Origin: Clostridiales bacterium
Lineage (GTDB): Bacteria > Bacillota > Clostridia > Oscillospirales > CAG-272
Direction: 5' to 3'
DNA: 62,365 nt
NCBI GenBank assembly: GCA_012837425.1
Contig: DURE01000057.1
Location: forward strand, 1 to 62,365
In this document: in pieces, positions 42,083-51,320 of the stretch
Position numbering within the stretch: the stretch's first letter is position 1
How the letters are laid out: every line of letters starts with the position of its first letter
Program-made: the position numbers and the translations under genes
Notes under the pieces: model-generated
What the model saw: only the letters and a program-made list of their open reading frames with translations
Told to the model about the DNA's origin: nothing
The model's database searches: none

Positions 42083-42794
42083 TCTTTGTGCCCCCTTTCG
42101 CGTTCGGTTTTGTCCCCGTTGACCCGTCATGCGTACTTTGGTTGTCCCGGTATTCCTGAGTTTCTTTTCTAGCTCGGCCGGTTCTATCAAAAAGTTCCCT
42201 GATGAATTTAAACCTCGGCTCTCTTTCCGGCATATCCTCGTCGCCCTCTGGGCAGATTCGCATATAGCAGGAATATATGAGTATGAGGTTCAGTGCTGTG
42301 TAGCACAATTTGAGCAGCAGAACCGGAGGCAGAAGGTATTGATTTGCTGCCGCGCTGCCCGGAAATAATGTCATCCTTGTGGTGTCGGTTATAAAATAGA
42401 CACCTACCAGAATTGTATTTCGCCACGCGGCGCGGCGCTGCCCGGTCAGCTCAAGCCCACCCGCAAGAGCGGCAATTGCCAGGAGCAGCGCGATACTCAG
42501 TGCCGCCTCGGCAATAAACAAAACCCAATCTGCCGCCGGCTTTATCACGGTGTCCCACGCCGGGAGCGCTATACCCAGTTTTTCAGCGCCGCCGTGTAGA
42601 AAATTGTATGCGCCAAATAGAATCAGCAGCATCGAGCATATCAGCGCATAGTGAAACCTCCGCTCATACCGGCGGAGCCGCAGCAGCGCCAGCAGAATAA
42701 CCACATAGCCGACCGGCGCTATAATAAATTTGAAATTGTTCAGGGTCATCACAAAGGTTATGAAGTAACCTATAAAAAGCAGCCCGAAACCCAT
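42072..42794 (-). CDS. Membrane protein, unknown
   Basis: A 240-residue protein (from ATG 42794) with about five or six helices and a hydrophilic C-terminal tail rich in charged residues (RTGRARKETQEYRDNQSTHDGSTGTKPNAKGGTKNEK). It begins 36 nt after the secA stop; the alternative ATG 42866 would lie inside secA, so the shorter start with AGG upstream is preferred. No family recognised. It overlaps the next membrane gene, and both likely belong to the secA transcription unit. Confidence 0.6.
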   Translation of the reverse strand: MGFGLLFIGYFITFVMTLNNFKFIIAPVGYVVILLALLRLRRYERRFHYALICSMLLILFGAYNFLHGGAEKLGIALPAWDTVIKPAADWVLFIAEAALSIALLLAIAALAGGLELTGQRRAAWRNTILVGVYFITDTTRMTLFPGSAAANQYLLPPVLLLKLCYTALNLILIYSCYMRICPEGDEDMPEREPRFKFIRELFDRTGRARKETQEYRDNQSTHDGSTGTKPNAKGGTKNEK

Positions 42795-42829
42795 AATTAA
42801 CCTGCCCCCTAATCTGCGCAGACCGAAAA

Positions 42830-45595
42830 TCAGCCGCCCGCGCTGCTCTGCCCCGCGCCGCAGCATTTTTTATACTTTTTCCCGCTCCCGCAGGAGCAGG
42901 GGTCATTCGGCCCCGGGCGTTTGGCGCTCCTTATTGGTGTGGTTGTCGTCCTGATAGTTTTAGGCGCTCTGTTCCCCTCAAAACCTTCGCCGAGCGGCCG
43001 GGCTATCTGCACCCTGCGAAGCGCGCGGTTTTCTATCGGCTTTATTGAAAGTATTGTCCGGACGGTCTGTTCCCGGATATCCTCTACCATCGCGTCAAAC
43101 ATCTCCGCGCCGACAATGCGGTATTCGTTAATCGGGTCGCGCTGCGCATAGGCCTGGAACCTGATGTTGTCCTTCAGGTCCTCCATGGCGTCGATGTGGT
43201 CCATCCACATGCGGTCGACATTCCGAAGTAGCACTATGCGCTCGACCTCGCGGAGCCTGTCGGGGCCGAAAAGCTTTTCTTTTTCCTGATATATTTCCTC
43301 GGCCCGTCTGATAAGCAAATTCTCAATATCCTCGCGCTTTAACCGTGTGAGCTCATCTTCCGTATACCTGAAATCCTCCTCCCTGCAGAGGAAGCCGAAA
43401 AATTGGCTGCGCAGCGCGTCAAGATTCCACTCAGCCGGGTTGTCGCTCAGCGTATACGCCTGCACCGCGTTTCGAAGGGTAGCATTTATCATCGAGCGAA
43501 TGGTTCCCGAAATATCCTCGCCCTCGAGCACCGCCTGGCGCTGCTTGTAGATTACGCAGCGCTGCTGGTTCATCACGTCGTCGTAGGTCAAAACGTTCTT
43601 GCGGCGCTTGAAGTTGTTGTCCTCAATGCGCTTTTGCGCGTTCTCTATTGAATTTGAGAGAATCCCCGCGTTAATCGGCGTGTCGTCGTCAAGGCCGAGC
43701 GCGTCGACCACCCTCATTATCCGCTCGCTCCCAAACAGCCTCATCAAATCGTCCTCAAGCGAGATATAGAAGCGCGACTCGCCGGGGTCGCCCTGCCGCC
43801 CGGCGCGCCCGCGGAGCTGGTTGTCGATGCGCCGGCTCTCGTGCCGCTCGGTGCCCAGCACAAACAGGCCGCCAAGTTCCTTTATTTTCTCGGCCTCCGG
43901 CTCAATCCCGGTCTTGAATTTCTCGTGCAGCTCTCTGAACACCCGGCGCGCCTCGAGTATTTCAGGGTCGTCGGTTTCGGACATGCTGGTCGCGCCGATA
44001 ATCAACTCCTCGCTATATCCGAGTTTCCGCAACTCAGCCTTTGCCATAAACTCGGGGTTACCGCCCAGCATAATATCGGTGCCGCGTCCGGCCATGTTGG
44101 TCGAGATGGTCACGGCACCGAGCTTGCCGGCCTGGGCTATAATCTCGGCCTCCTTGTCGTGGTATTTGGCGTTGAGGACGTTGTGCTTTATACCCTGTTT
44201 TCTCAGCATCGAGGACAAAAGCTCTGATTTTTCAATGGTAATAGTACCCACAAGCACAGGCTGCCCCTTCTTGTGGCATTCGATAATCTGCCGCACTATT
44301 GCATTGTATTTGCCTTTGGCGCTCTTGTAAACCACGTCGGAGTGGTCGGTTCGTATCATCGGCTTGTTGGTCGGCACCTCAACCACGTCAAGCCCGTATA
44401 TTTCCCGGAATTCGTTTTCCTCGGTAAGCGCGGTACCGGTCATGCCGGCAAGCTTTTGGTACATCCTGAAGTAATTCTGAAAGGTTATTGTGGCGAGAGT
44501 TTTGTTTTCCTTTTGGATTTTGACATGCTCCTTGGCCTCAATAGCCTGGTGCAGCCCGTCGGAGTAGCGCCGCCCCGGCATGAGCCGCCCAGTAAAGGCG
44601 TCGACTATAATCACGCCGTTTTCATTGACCACATAATCCTCGTCGCGGTGCATCACACCGTGGGCGCGGATAGCCTGGTTGATATGGTGGGCTATGGTCG
44701 AGTTCTCGGGGTCGGCATAGTTAACAAGTCCGAAAAAGGCTTCGGCTTTCCTGATGCCCCCCTTGGTAAGCACCGCGTTTCTTGCCTTTTCGTCGACTAT
44801 ATAATCGGCGTCGATGTCGTCGTAGTCAACCTTGGTGTCAAGCTCCTTTATCACATGCCGGCGCAGGGTGCGGACGAAAGAATCGGCACGGTCATAAAGG
44901 TCGGTCGATTCCTCGCCGGCGCCCGAAATAATCAGCGGGGTTCTCGCCTCGTCGATTAAAATCGAGTCCACCTCGTCGACAATCGCATATATATGCCCAC
45001 GCTGGACCATGTGCTCCTTGTAGACCACCATGTTGTCGCGCAGGTAATCAAAGCCAAACTCGTTGTTGGTTCCATAGGTTATATCGGCGGCGTATGCCTC
45101 CCTCTTTTCCTCGGGGGTCTGGCCGTGGAGTATCAGCCCGGTTGTAAGCCCCATGAATTCATAAACCCTGCCCACCTCGTCGCGTCCATAGCGGGCAAGA
45201 TATTCATTCACCGTGACGACATGCACACCCCTGCCGGTCAGCGCGTTCAGGTATGCCGGCAGTATCGCAACGTAGGTCTTCCCCTCTCCGGTTTTCATCT
45301 CGGCAATCCTGCCCTGATGCAGGATTATGCCGCCGAGCAGCTGAACATAAAAAAGCCGCTTGCCGAGCACCCTCATGGCAGCCTCGCGAGCCGCGGCAAA
45401 GGCTTCGGGCAAAAGGTCATCCCGCGTCTCGCCGGCGGCCAGCCTGCCCTTGAAAACCTCGGTCATCCCCCGCAATTCGGCATTGCTCATGGCCTTGTAG
45501 TGCGGCTCGAGGCTCTCAATCCTGTCGGCCGTCTTTCTCAGCTTTTTTATCTGCCGCTCGCTGTATGTTCCGAATATTCTGTTAAAAATTTTCAT
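42830..45595 (-). CDS. secA: SecA preprotein translocase ATPase
   Basis: A 921-residue SecA. Walker A GEGKTY (about 103-108), Walker B-type VDEVDSILIDEARTPLIISG, preprotein-binding and helicase domains, and a C-terminal zinc motif DPCSCGSGKKYKKCCG. It drives Sec-dependent protein export at the membrane using ATP. GGAGG stands before the ATG. The length is in the range of clostridial SecA proteins. It is divergent from trmL. Confidence 0.98.
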   Translation of the reverse strand: MKIFNRIFGTYSERQIKKLRKTADRIESLEPHYKAMSNAELRGMTEVFKGRLAAGETRDDLLPEAFAAAREAAMRVLGKRLFYVQLLGGIILHQGRIAEMKTGEGKTYVAILPAYLNALTGRGVHVVTVNEYLARYGRDEVGRVYEFMGLTTGLILHGQTPEEKREAYAADITYGTNNEFGFDYLRDNMVVYKEHMVQRGHIYAIVDEVDSILIDEARTPLIISGAGEESTDLYDRADSFVRTLRRHVIKELDTKVDYDDIDADYIVDEKARNAVLTKGGIRKAEAFFGLVNYADPENSTIAHHINQAIRAHGVMHRDEDYVVNENGVIIVDAFTGRLMPGRRYSDGLHQAIEAKEHVKIQKENKTLATITFQNYFRMYQKLAGMTGTALTEENEFREIYGLDVVEVPTNKPMIRTDHSDVVYKSAKGKYNAIVRQIIECHKKGQPVLVGTITIEKSELLSSMLRKQGIKHNVLNAKYHDKEAEIIAQAGKLGAVTISTNMAGRGTDIMLGGNPEFMAKAELRKLGYSEELIIGATSMSETDDPEILEARRVFRELHEKFKTGIEPEAEKIKELGGLFVLGTERHESRRIDNQLRGRAGRQGDPGESRFYISLEDDLMRLFGSERIMRVVDALGLDDDTPINAGILSNSIENAQKRIEDNNFKRRKNVLTYDDVMNQQRCVIYKQRQAVLEGEDISGTIRSMINATLRNAVQAYTLSDNPAEWNLDALRSQFFGFLCREEDFRYTEDELTRLKREDIENLLIRRAEEIYQEKEKLFGPDRLREVERIVLLRNVDRMWMDHIDAMEDLKDNIRFQAYAQRDPINEYRIVGAEMFDAMVEDIREQTVRTILSIKPIENRALRRVQIARPLGEGFEGNRAPKTIRTTTTPIRSAKRPGPNDPCSCGSGKKYKKCCGAGQSSAGG

Positions 45596-45628
45596 CTAAA
45601 CCTCCGGCAACTTGATGTGCTTTAGCTT

Positions 45629-45657
45629 ATTATACATCATAGCGCCCGAATTTTCCA
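45629..45657 (-). promoter_or_regulatory. Promoter of secA
   Basis: TGGAAA-17 bp-TATAAT on the minus strand, ~35 bp before the start codon. Confidence 0.6.
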
Positions 45658-45695
45658 TAGCTTTTTTACATATTACACTTGATTGGCTATAATAC

Positions 45696-45724
45696 TTGAA
45701 AGCGGCGCCGCTTCATTGTATAAT
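45696..45724 (+). promoter_or_regulatory. Promoter of trmL
   Basis: TTGAAA-17 bp-TATAAT; the spacer contains the palindrome GCGGCGCCGC. Confidence 0.65.
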
Positions 45725-45781
45725 ATATCCGTCCTGCCATGCTGATTGGCGACAAAAACCCAACACTCCGGTGAGTTTGAT

Positions 45782-46249
45782 ATGAATTCTCTCAATATTG
45801 TGCTGCACGAGCCCAAGATACCCCAGAATACCGGAAATATCGCACGCACCTGCGCGGCGGTGGGCGCTTCGCTCCACCTTATCAAGCCGCTGGGCTTTAG
45901 AATTGACGACAAAAAGCTCAGGCGCGCCGGGCTTGACTACTGGCATGCGCTTGACATCACATATTATGAGGATCTCGAGGACTTCTTTGCCCGCAATCCG
46001 GTGTCACATACTTATTTATTTTCAACAAAGGCCAATATAGTTTATACCGATGTGACCTATCCTGACCCGGTTTTTCTGATGTTCGGCAAGGAAACCGCCG
46101 GACTCCCCGAGGAATTGCTCAGGGCAAGTCACAAAATGTGCGTCCGCCTGCCGATGAGGGAGGGGCTGCGAAGCCTCAATCTCTCAAACTGCGTGGCGGT
46201 GGCGGTCTATGAGGTGCTGCGCCAGCGCGGTTTTTATGGTCTGCAATAG
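45782..46249 (+). CDS. trmL: tRNA (cytidine(34)-2'-O)-methyltransferase TrmL
   Basis: A 155-residue SPOUT methyltransferase with the trefoil-knot signature: LNIVLHEPKIPQNTGNIARTCAA at the start, LMFGKETAGLPEEL and VRLPMREGLRSLNLSNCVAVAVYE at the end. TrmL methylates the wobble ribose of tRNA-Leu. Start ATG 45782 is chosen by family alignment; its ribosome site is weak. mnmA follows 82 nt later. Confidence 0.93.
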   Translation: MNSLNIVLHEPKIPQNTGNIARTCAAVGASLHLIKPLGFRIDDKKLRRAGLDYWHALDITYYEDLEDFFARNPVSHTYLFSTKANIVYTDVTYPDPVFLMFGKETAGLPEELLRASHKMCVRLPMREGLRSLNLSNCVAVAVYEVLRQRGFYGLQ

Positions 46250-46331
46250 GCCGGCAGGCCGACAGGCTTTTCACGGCAGGGTACAACCGGCAGTACCAGG
46301 GCCGCGGCTGATAAGAAAGAAAGGTAATTAT

Positions 46332-47393
46332 ATGAAAAAAAAGGCTCTCGTCGCTATGAGCGGCGGCGTAGACAGCTCTGTTGCCGCCTATCTGACACTC
46401 AAGGAAGGTTATGACGTCATAGCTACCACCATCCTTACCGGCAGCTTTTCCTGCGGCAATGATGAGGACTCCTGCGCTGACGGGTGTGCGGTCGGGGACG
46501 CCCGCGCGGTGGCAGAGACGCTCGGCATTGAGCACCACACCCTTGATTTGTCGGGACCCTTCAAAAAACACGTCGTCGACTACTTTATATATTACTATGT
46601 CACAGGGAAAACGCCGAATCCCTGCGTCGAGTGCAACCGCCATATTAAATTCGGCGCCCTGCTCGACTTTGCGCTTGAGAGGGGCGCCACAAAAATCGTG
46701 ACCGGGCATTATGCCCGGGTCGGGAATGAAAACGGGCGATACCTGCTGCAGCGCGCCGGGGACCCGAAAAAGGACCAGTCCTACGTCCTCTGGCGCCTTG
46801 ACCAGCGGCAACTCTCCCACATATATTTCCCGCTGGCCGACTACCGCAAACAGGAGGTGCGCGAGCTTGCCGCCTCGCTCGGGCTGCCCGCGGCAAAAAA
46901 GCAGGAAAGTCAGGACATCTGCTTTATCCCCGACAGGGATTATGCCTCATTTATAGAAAAGACGGCCGGCCAGATTTCCCCGCCCGGGGATTTTATTGAC
47001 ACATCTGGCCGCGTCCTCGGCCGGCACCGGGGGCTGATACACTATACTACAGGCCAGCGCAAGGGGCTTGGCCTCTCGCTCGGCGAGCCTGTGTACGTCA
47101 GGTCTAAAGACCCCGAAAAAAACACGGTAACCCTCTGCCGCGAGTCCGAACTCTACACGGGGAGGCTTGTCGCCCGCCAAATAAATCTTATCGCTGCCGA
47201 CATGCTGCCGGGACGGGTGAGGGCCGGCGCCAAAACCCGGTACAGCCAGCGGGAGGTGCCGGCTGTTGTCTGGCAGACCGGGGAGGACGAGTTTGTAGTC
47301 GAGTTCGACACCCCGGTGCGGGCGGTCACCCCCGGGCAGTCGGTGGTGCTCTACGACGGGGATACAGTCCTTGGTGGCGGCGTCATAGTCTAA
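46332..47393 (+). CDS. mnmA: tRNA-specific 2-thiouridylase MnmA
   Basis: A 353-residue enzyme: PP-loop AMSGGVDSSVAA near 8-19, first catalytic Cys in NPCVECNRHIKF near 99-110, second in ESQDICFIPDRDYA near 195-208, and the YTTGQRKGLGL segment. It activates and thiolates U34 of tRNAs for Lys, Glu and Gln. ATG 46332 follows AAAGG; 41 in-frame codons upstream lack support. Confidence 0.97.
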   Translation: MKKKALVAMSGGVDSSVAAYLTLKEGYDVIATTILTGSFSCGNDEDSCADGCAVGDARAVAETLGIEHHTLDLSGPFKKHVVDYFIYYYVTGKTPNPCVECNRHIKFGALLDFALERGATKIVTGHYARVGNENGRYLLQRAGDPKKDQSYVLWRLDQRQLSHIYFPLADYRKQEVRELAASLGLPAAKKQESQDICFIPDRDYASFIEKTAGQISPPGDFIDTSGRVLGRHRGLIHYTTGQRKGLGLSLGEPVYVRSKDPEKNTVTLCRESELYTGRLVARQINLIAADMLPGRVRAGAKTRYSQREVPAVVWQTGEDEFVVEFDTPVRAVTPGQSVVLYDGDTVLGGGVIV

Positions 47394-47410
47394 TAGCAAT
47401 ACAAATAATC

Positions 47411-47460
47411 GAACCGGTCTTTTGGTTGTCCCAAGAAACCGGTTCTCTTTATTTTTTATT
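47411..47460 (+). terminator. Terminator of mnmA
   Basis: GAACCGGT...ACCGGTTC stem with the T-rich stretch TCTTTATTTTTTATTTTG behind it. Just beyond, 47478-47510 has a fragment of the mosaic repeat (ctgcccccgaacccc on the minus strand). Confidence 0.75.
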
Positions 47461-47524
47461 TTGTTTTAAAGTTTTTTGGGGTTCGGGGGCAGCCCAAGCG
47501 GGGTTCGGAACGAAATCCCGGCAT

Positions 47525-47992
47525 TTATCCTGTCACTTCGCCGGATACGCGCTTGAGATAATATTCTATTTTGTCTCCGTCCTTAACGATGTACTCCTCT
47601 GGGGCAACCGTCGATTCTTTTCCGTTGAGGCTCCACCACCAGTATGTGGTATATGTCTCCTCCTCGACGACGGATACCGTCCCGGCCTCGACGCTGCCGA
47701 CTGCCAAAAGGGTGCCGAACTCGTCGATTACAACCGTTTCTTCGGACTCAATATCAAAATAATAGTCAATAAGCTCAATCGGGTTGACCGGCTTGCCGTC
47801 GTAGGTATACTCGGGAATATCGTAAACCAAATTTCCGTCAAGGTCCTTTACCTTCAGGGACACCTTAATGGTGACATCCTCAGGCTCCTCAGTGGTGGTC
47901 TCGGCTTCGCCCTCCCCACCGTCACAGGCATGAAGCGCCAACACGACAAACAAAAGCGAGAGAATCAGCGCTACTGCTTTTAAGTACTTCAT
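47525..47992 (-). CDS. DUF4430 lipoprotein
   Basis: A 155-residue lipoprotein: signal peptide MKYLKAVALILSLLFVVLALHAC with the lipobox LHAC, a short Glu/Thr linker (EGEAETTTEEPEDV), then a DUF4430 domain with YTTYWWWSLNGKESTVAPEEYIVKDGDKIEYYL at its end. DUF4430 is found in cobalamin-binding and surface proteins; ligand unknown. It has a perfect promoter (48026-48054). Confidence 0.8.
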   Translation of the reverse strand: MKYLKAVALILSLLFVVLALHACDGGEGEAETTTEEPEDVTIKVSLKVKDLDGNLVYDIPEYTYDGKPVNPIELIDYYFDIESEETVVIDEFGTLLAVGSVEAGTVSVVEEETYTTYWWWSLNGKESTVAPEEYIVKDGDKIEYYLKRVSGEVTG

Positions 47993-48025
47993 TTTAAAAA
48001 CCTCCGTAAGTTATCAGCCTATTAA

Positions 48026-48054
48026 ATTATAGCGCCGCATGGGGTGCTTGTCAA
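48026..48054 (-). promoter_or_regulatory. Promoter of the DUF4430 lipoprotein gene
   Basis: A perfect TTGACA-17 bp-TATAAT on the minus strand. Confidence 0.85.
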
Positions 48055-48099
48055 GTCCAAATCGGTTAATTTTAACGATTTGCCGCTAAATAATTTGAT

Positions 48100-48621
48100 T
48101 CAGTTGGCAAACAGGCACAGAATATTCAGCACCACCATATAAACCATAAAAAACGCAAATAAAAACATCACCAGGGCCGCCGACCTTTTCACCCTCATAA
48201 AACAGAGAGCAGAGAGCACCGCGAGGACTAGGACCGCCTCAGCGACCAGCAGCGCGAAGAAGAGCGCCGCCGCCCCGAAAAAGAGAGGATACCAGACATA
48301 TCCGAGCGCCATCATCAGTACAAAGAGCATACCGCCCTTGTATTTGCTTGCCTCATCCGGGCTGGACCGGCAGCCGAGCACCACCCCGAAGGCTCCGCCG
48401 AGCAGTATATACCACCCGACCCACAGAAAAAACAAAAGCCATACCGGGGGCAGGACGCCGCGCAGGTTGCAGTAGGTAATAACGCGGTAGGGAGGGCCGA
48501 CAAGCAATCTTACAACAAGCGCAAGGAGCAGCGATACTGCGGCGCTGAGTCCGGCCCAGCATCTCTCGCGGGGGCTGAGTGTCGAACCGAACCCGAGGCG
48601 CCCTCTGTGCCTTATTTTCAT
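48100..48621 (-). CDS. TspO/MBR-like membrane protein
   Basis: A 173-residue protein with about five hydrophobic helices. NLRGVLPPVWLLFFLWVGWYILLGGAFGVVLG (about 52-84), then PLFFGAAALFFALLVAEAVLVLAVLSALCFMRV and MFLFAFFMVYMVVLNILCLF, follow the TspO pattern (P-x-x-V-x..W-x-x-L-Y-x-x-M-G-x-A) loosely. TspO proteins bind porphyrins or sterols. ATG 48621 uses a GAGGTGA site in the terminator stem at 48624-48657. Family assignment is tentative. Confidence 0.6.
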   Translation of the reverse strand: MKIRHRGRLGFGSTLSPRERCWAGLSAAVSLLLALVVRLLVGPPYRVITYCNLRGVLPPVWLLFFLWVGWYILLGGAFGVVLGCRSSPDEASKYKGGMLFVLMMALGYVWYPLFFGAAALFFALLVAEAVLVLAVLSALCFMRVKRSAALVMFLFAFFMVYMVVLNILCLFAN

Positions 48622-48623
48622 AA

Positions 48624-48657
48624 AAAATCACCTCACATAATGATATGAGGTGATTTT
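48624..48657 (-). terminator. Terminator of the PBP gene that contains the next ribosome site
   Basis: A perfect 12-bp stem (AAAATCACCTCA / TGAGGTGATTTT, 10-nt loop) with TTTTTT on the minus strand. The right arm GAGGTGA is also the ribosome site of the TspO-like gene, 6 nt before its ATG. Confidence 0.75.
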
Positions 48658-48690
48658 ATCTTTAATGTCGGAGCACGCTCAAAAACACTT

Positions 48691-51222
48691 CTATTCGGGC
48701 GGCCAGAGCGGCCATGAAAACCAAGGACGACTCGTCTCGGGTGTGATTGTTGTATCGGCTGTGACGCCGGGGGGCGGCTTTGCGCCGTGCAGCGCGCAGT
48801 ACCGATTGAACTGGGAGGTGGTATTTGAAATTCCGCAATATTCATTTGGCTTTAGCAAATTGTAAAAGAAGGGCTGATTTATGTGCAGCGCCGGCTCGAC
48901 ATAGGCCGGCAGCCTCCGCCACACATATTGCGCGTCGGTCACATATACCTGAGTCGGAAAGCTACGCTCAACCTTAATCATCCCCACCTTAATGAGATTT
49001 TCGGCCGGGCATAGCGGGCAGGCCACGCCCCCGCCGATAATGTCGTAATCTACGGTAATATGGCGGTCACAGCGCTCCTCGGGCTCCTCTCCGGACACAA
49101 ACCAGCACATCACCCCCCGGTCGCCCCTCGGGTCGGTCCGGCAGGCCGCGGTCATAAGCTTTCCCGAGTCTGCACAACACCTGGCCCCGACAATCTTCGG
49201 CGAGATGTTAAAGCCGGCCGGCTTTTCCCCGCTGGTTACATACCGCTCATGAAGCCTTGTCATAATTTCGTCCCAGATGACAAAGCAGATATTGTTCGGC
49301 ACCCCGCTGAGCGGTTGGGGATATTCATGACCGCACCAGACGCCGCCGATAAAATATGGGGTGTACCCGACAAACCATTTGTCACAGTTGTCCTGGGTCG
49401 TGCCGGTTTTGCCGGCGACCTCGACATATTCGTCAAGCGTTATCGCTTTTGCGGTCCCGCGGCTGACCACGTTCTGCAGCATCAGCGTCATTATCGAGGC
49501 GGTCTCCTCGCTAATTGCACGGACTCCCGAGTTGTAATAATCATTGGCAAGCAGAAGATTTCCGGCCGAGTCGGTCACCTTTATATAGGAGCGCGGCGGG
49601 CTAAACACCCCGTTGTTGACAAACATCGAGTAAGCCGCAGTCAGCTCCCTCACCGTCACCCCGAAATTTTGTTGCCCGAGCGCCAGCGAAGCCAGACCTA
49701 TATCGCTTACCTGCGTCCCGTCGGACAGCGTCTGCCGCTCAACAAGGCTGCTCATTCCGGCCTTGTTGACCAGAAAATCAAATGATTCGCGCTCGCCAAG
49801 GTCCATCAGGACCCTCACGGCCACCGTGTTGACCGACTCCTGAATTGCCCGGATGATGTTTGTCAGCCCGTGATAGGCAGGCGGGTAGTTTTTTGGCCAG
49901 GGTGAGAGCCCGCCGCCGGTGTTTTTGAAGGTAACCGGCACGTCGTCATAAACCGTGGCGCTGGTAATTATCCCGGCCTCAAGCGCCGGCGCATAGACCG
50001 AGAGCGGCTTTATGGTCGAGCCCGAGGGGCGGCGGGTTGTTGTCGCGTAGTTCTGCACCCGGTTTGCCGTCTTCCCGCCCAATGCCCCGGCCACCCCGAG
50101 TATGTCGCCGGTATAGGGGTCGATTATTATCATGGCCGACTCAAAGGGGTTCTCCCCGGGTATGTCGGGGAAATTCCCTGCGTTTCCGTAGTACTCTTCA
50201 AGCAGGCTCTGCACCTCGGGATCCATCGCGGTATATATGCGCAGACCGCCCGAGTAGAGCATGAGACTTGCTGCCTCCCTGCTGTACCCGTACTCGGCGC
50301 ACAGGTCGGCAATGACATCCTCGACCACCATGTCGACATACCAGGAATTCACCCCGTCAAAGCTTTCGTACCATGAAAGGTCAAGGGCAAGCTCGGCGCC
50401 GTAGGCCGCGCTGAACTCCTCCTCCGAGATATAGCCCTGTTCGTACATCTCTACGAGTATTATGTCGCGCCGCGCCTTGTTTTTCTCGGGAAAGCGCGCC
50501 GGGTCGTAGTGATAGGGGTTGTTTGTAATCGCGGCTATAGCGGCGCATTCGATGAGCGTGAGTTGCGAGACGTCCTTTGAAAAGTAGGTGTTGGCCGCCG
50601 CCTGAACCCCTACACAGCCGTGCGAGAGATTGACAATATTCATGTAAAGCTCAAGAATCTCGGTCTTGTCAAGCTTCGTCTCAAGGTCGAGCGCCCAGAT
50701 TATCTCCTGAATCTTGCGCTGCGGGGACACGTCGTTTTTGCCGGTGATGTTTTTTATCACCTGCTGGGTAATAGTCGAACCCCCGAAGGAGCTGTCGGCG
50801 CCGAAAATATAGTTGACTGCGGCCTTCATTGTCCTGAGCCAGTCGACCCCCGAATGTTTCCCGAACCGCTTGTCCTCAATAGCTATAAAGGCGCGCTTCA
50901 GGTTGTCGGGCACCGCGTCATAGGATACATAGATGCAGTTGCCGGGGCTGTGCAGCTTCTCCCCGACGAGCTCGACCAGCTCGCCCACCCGCCTTTGCCG
51001 GTCGCTGAAGTTATAGTAATATATCTTGGTCGCACCCCGCCGGGCGGCCGCGCCAAAAAGCAAGACATCAATGCTGTCGTCATAATTTGAGCTTAAATAT
51101 ACGGTTATATAAAATCCGGCAGCAAGCAGAAGCAGTGATATCAGGATGCACAAAATCGCCAGAAGACTGACTATCACCCTGAACCGGTGTCTTATTCTGT
51201 GGTTGTGATTGGCCTCTCCCAT
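48691..51222 (-). CDS. Class A penicillin-binding protein (PBP1A-type)
   Basis: An 843-residue bifunctional peptidoglycan synthase. Membrane anchor about residues 14-41. GT51 glycosyltransferase: IEDKRFGKHSGVDW with catalytic Glu116, STITQQVIKN. Transpeptidase: STIK (S402-K405), SVN (463-465) and KTG (605-607). The C-terminal tail after about 650 is Cys-rich (GARCCADSGKLMTAAC, CPLCPAEN). Polymerises and crosslinks wall. Start ATG 51222 has GGGGGAC upstream. Terminated at 48624-48657. Confidence 0.95.
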   Translation of the reverse strand: MGEANHNHRIRHRFRVIVSLLAILCILISLLLLAAGFYITVYLSSNYDDSIDVLLFGAAARRGATKIYYYNFSDRQRRVGELVELVGEKLHSPGNCIYVSYDAVPDNLKRAFIAIEDKRFGKHSGVDWLRTMKAAVNYIFGADSSFGGSTITQQVIKNITGKNDVSPQRKIQEIIWALDLETKLDKTEILELYMNIVNLSHGCVGVQAAANTYFSKDVSQLTLIECAAIAAITNNPYHYDPARFPEKNKARRDIILVEMYEQGYISEEEFSAAYGAELALDLSWYESFDGVNSWYVDMVVEDVIADLCAEYGYSREAASLMLYSGGLRIYTAMDPEVQSLLEEYYGNAGNFPDIPGENPFESAMIIIDPYTGDILGVAGALGGKTANRVQNYATTTRRPSGSTIKPLSVYAPALEAGIITSATVYDDVPVTFKNTGGGLSPWPKNYPPAYHGLTNIIRAIQESVNTVAVRVLMDLGERESFDFLVNKAGMSSLVERQTLSDGTQVSDIGLASLALGQQNFGVTVRELTAAYSMFVNNGVFSPPRSYIKVTDSAGNLLLANDYYNSGVRAISEETASIMTLMLQNVVSRGTAKAITLDEYVEVAGKTGTTQDNCDKWFVGYTPYFIGGVWCGHEYPQPLSGVPNNICFVIWDEIMTRLHERYVTSGEKPAGFNISPKIVGARCCADSGKLMTAACRTDPRGDRGVMCWFVSGEEPEERCDRHITVDYDIIGGGVACPLCPAENLIKVGMIKVERSFPTQVYVTDAQYVWRRLPAYVEPALHINQPFFYNLLKPNEYCGISNTTSQFNRYCALHGAKPPPGVTADTTITPETSRPWFSWPLWPPE

Positions 51223-51320
51223 GCTGTCCCCCTTCACCCGGTTTTTGCATATTTACCGTATATATGTTTTCCCGGATGATAATAATATAAACACAAAGAC
51301 GAAAAAAGGAATAGAAAATT

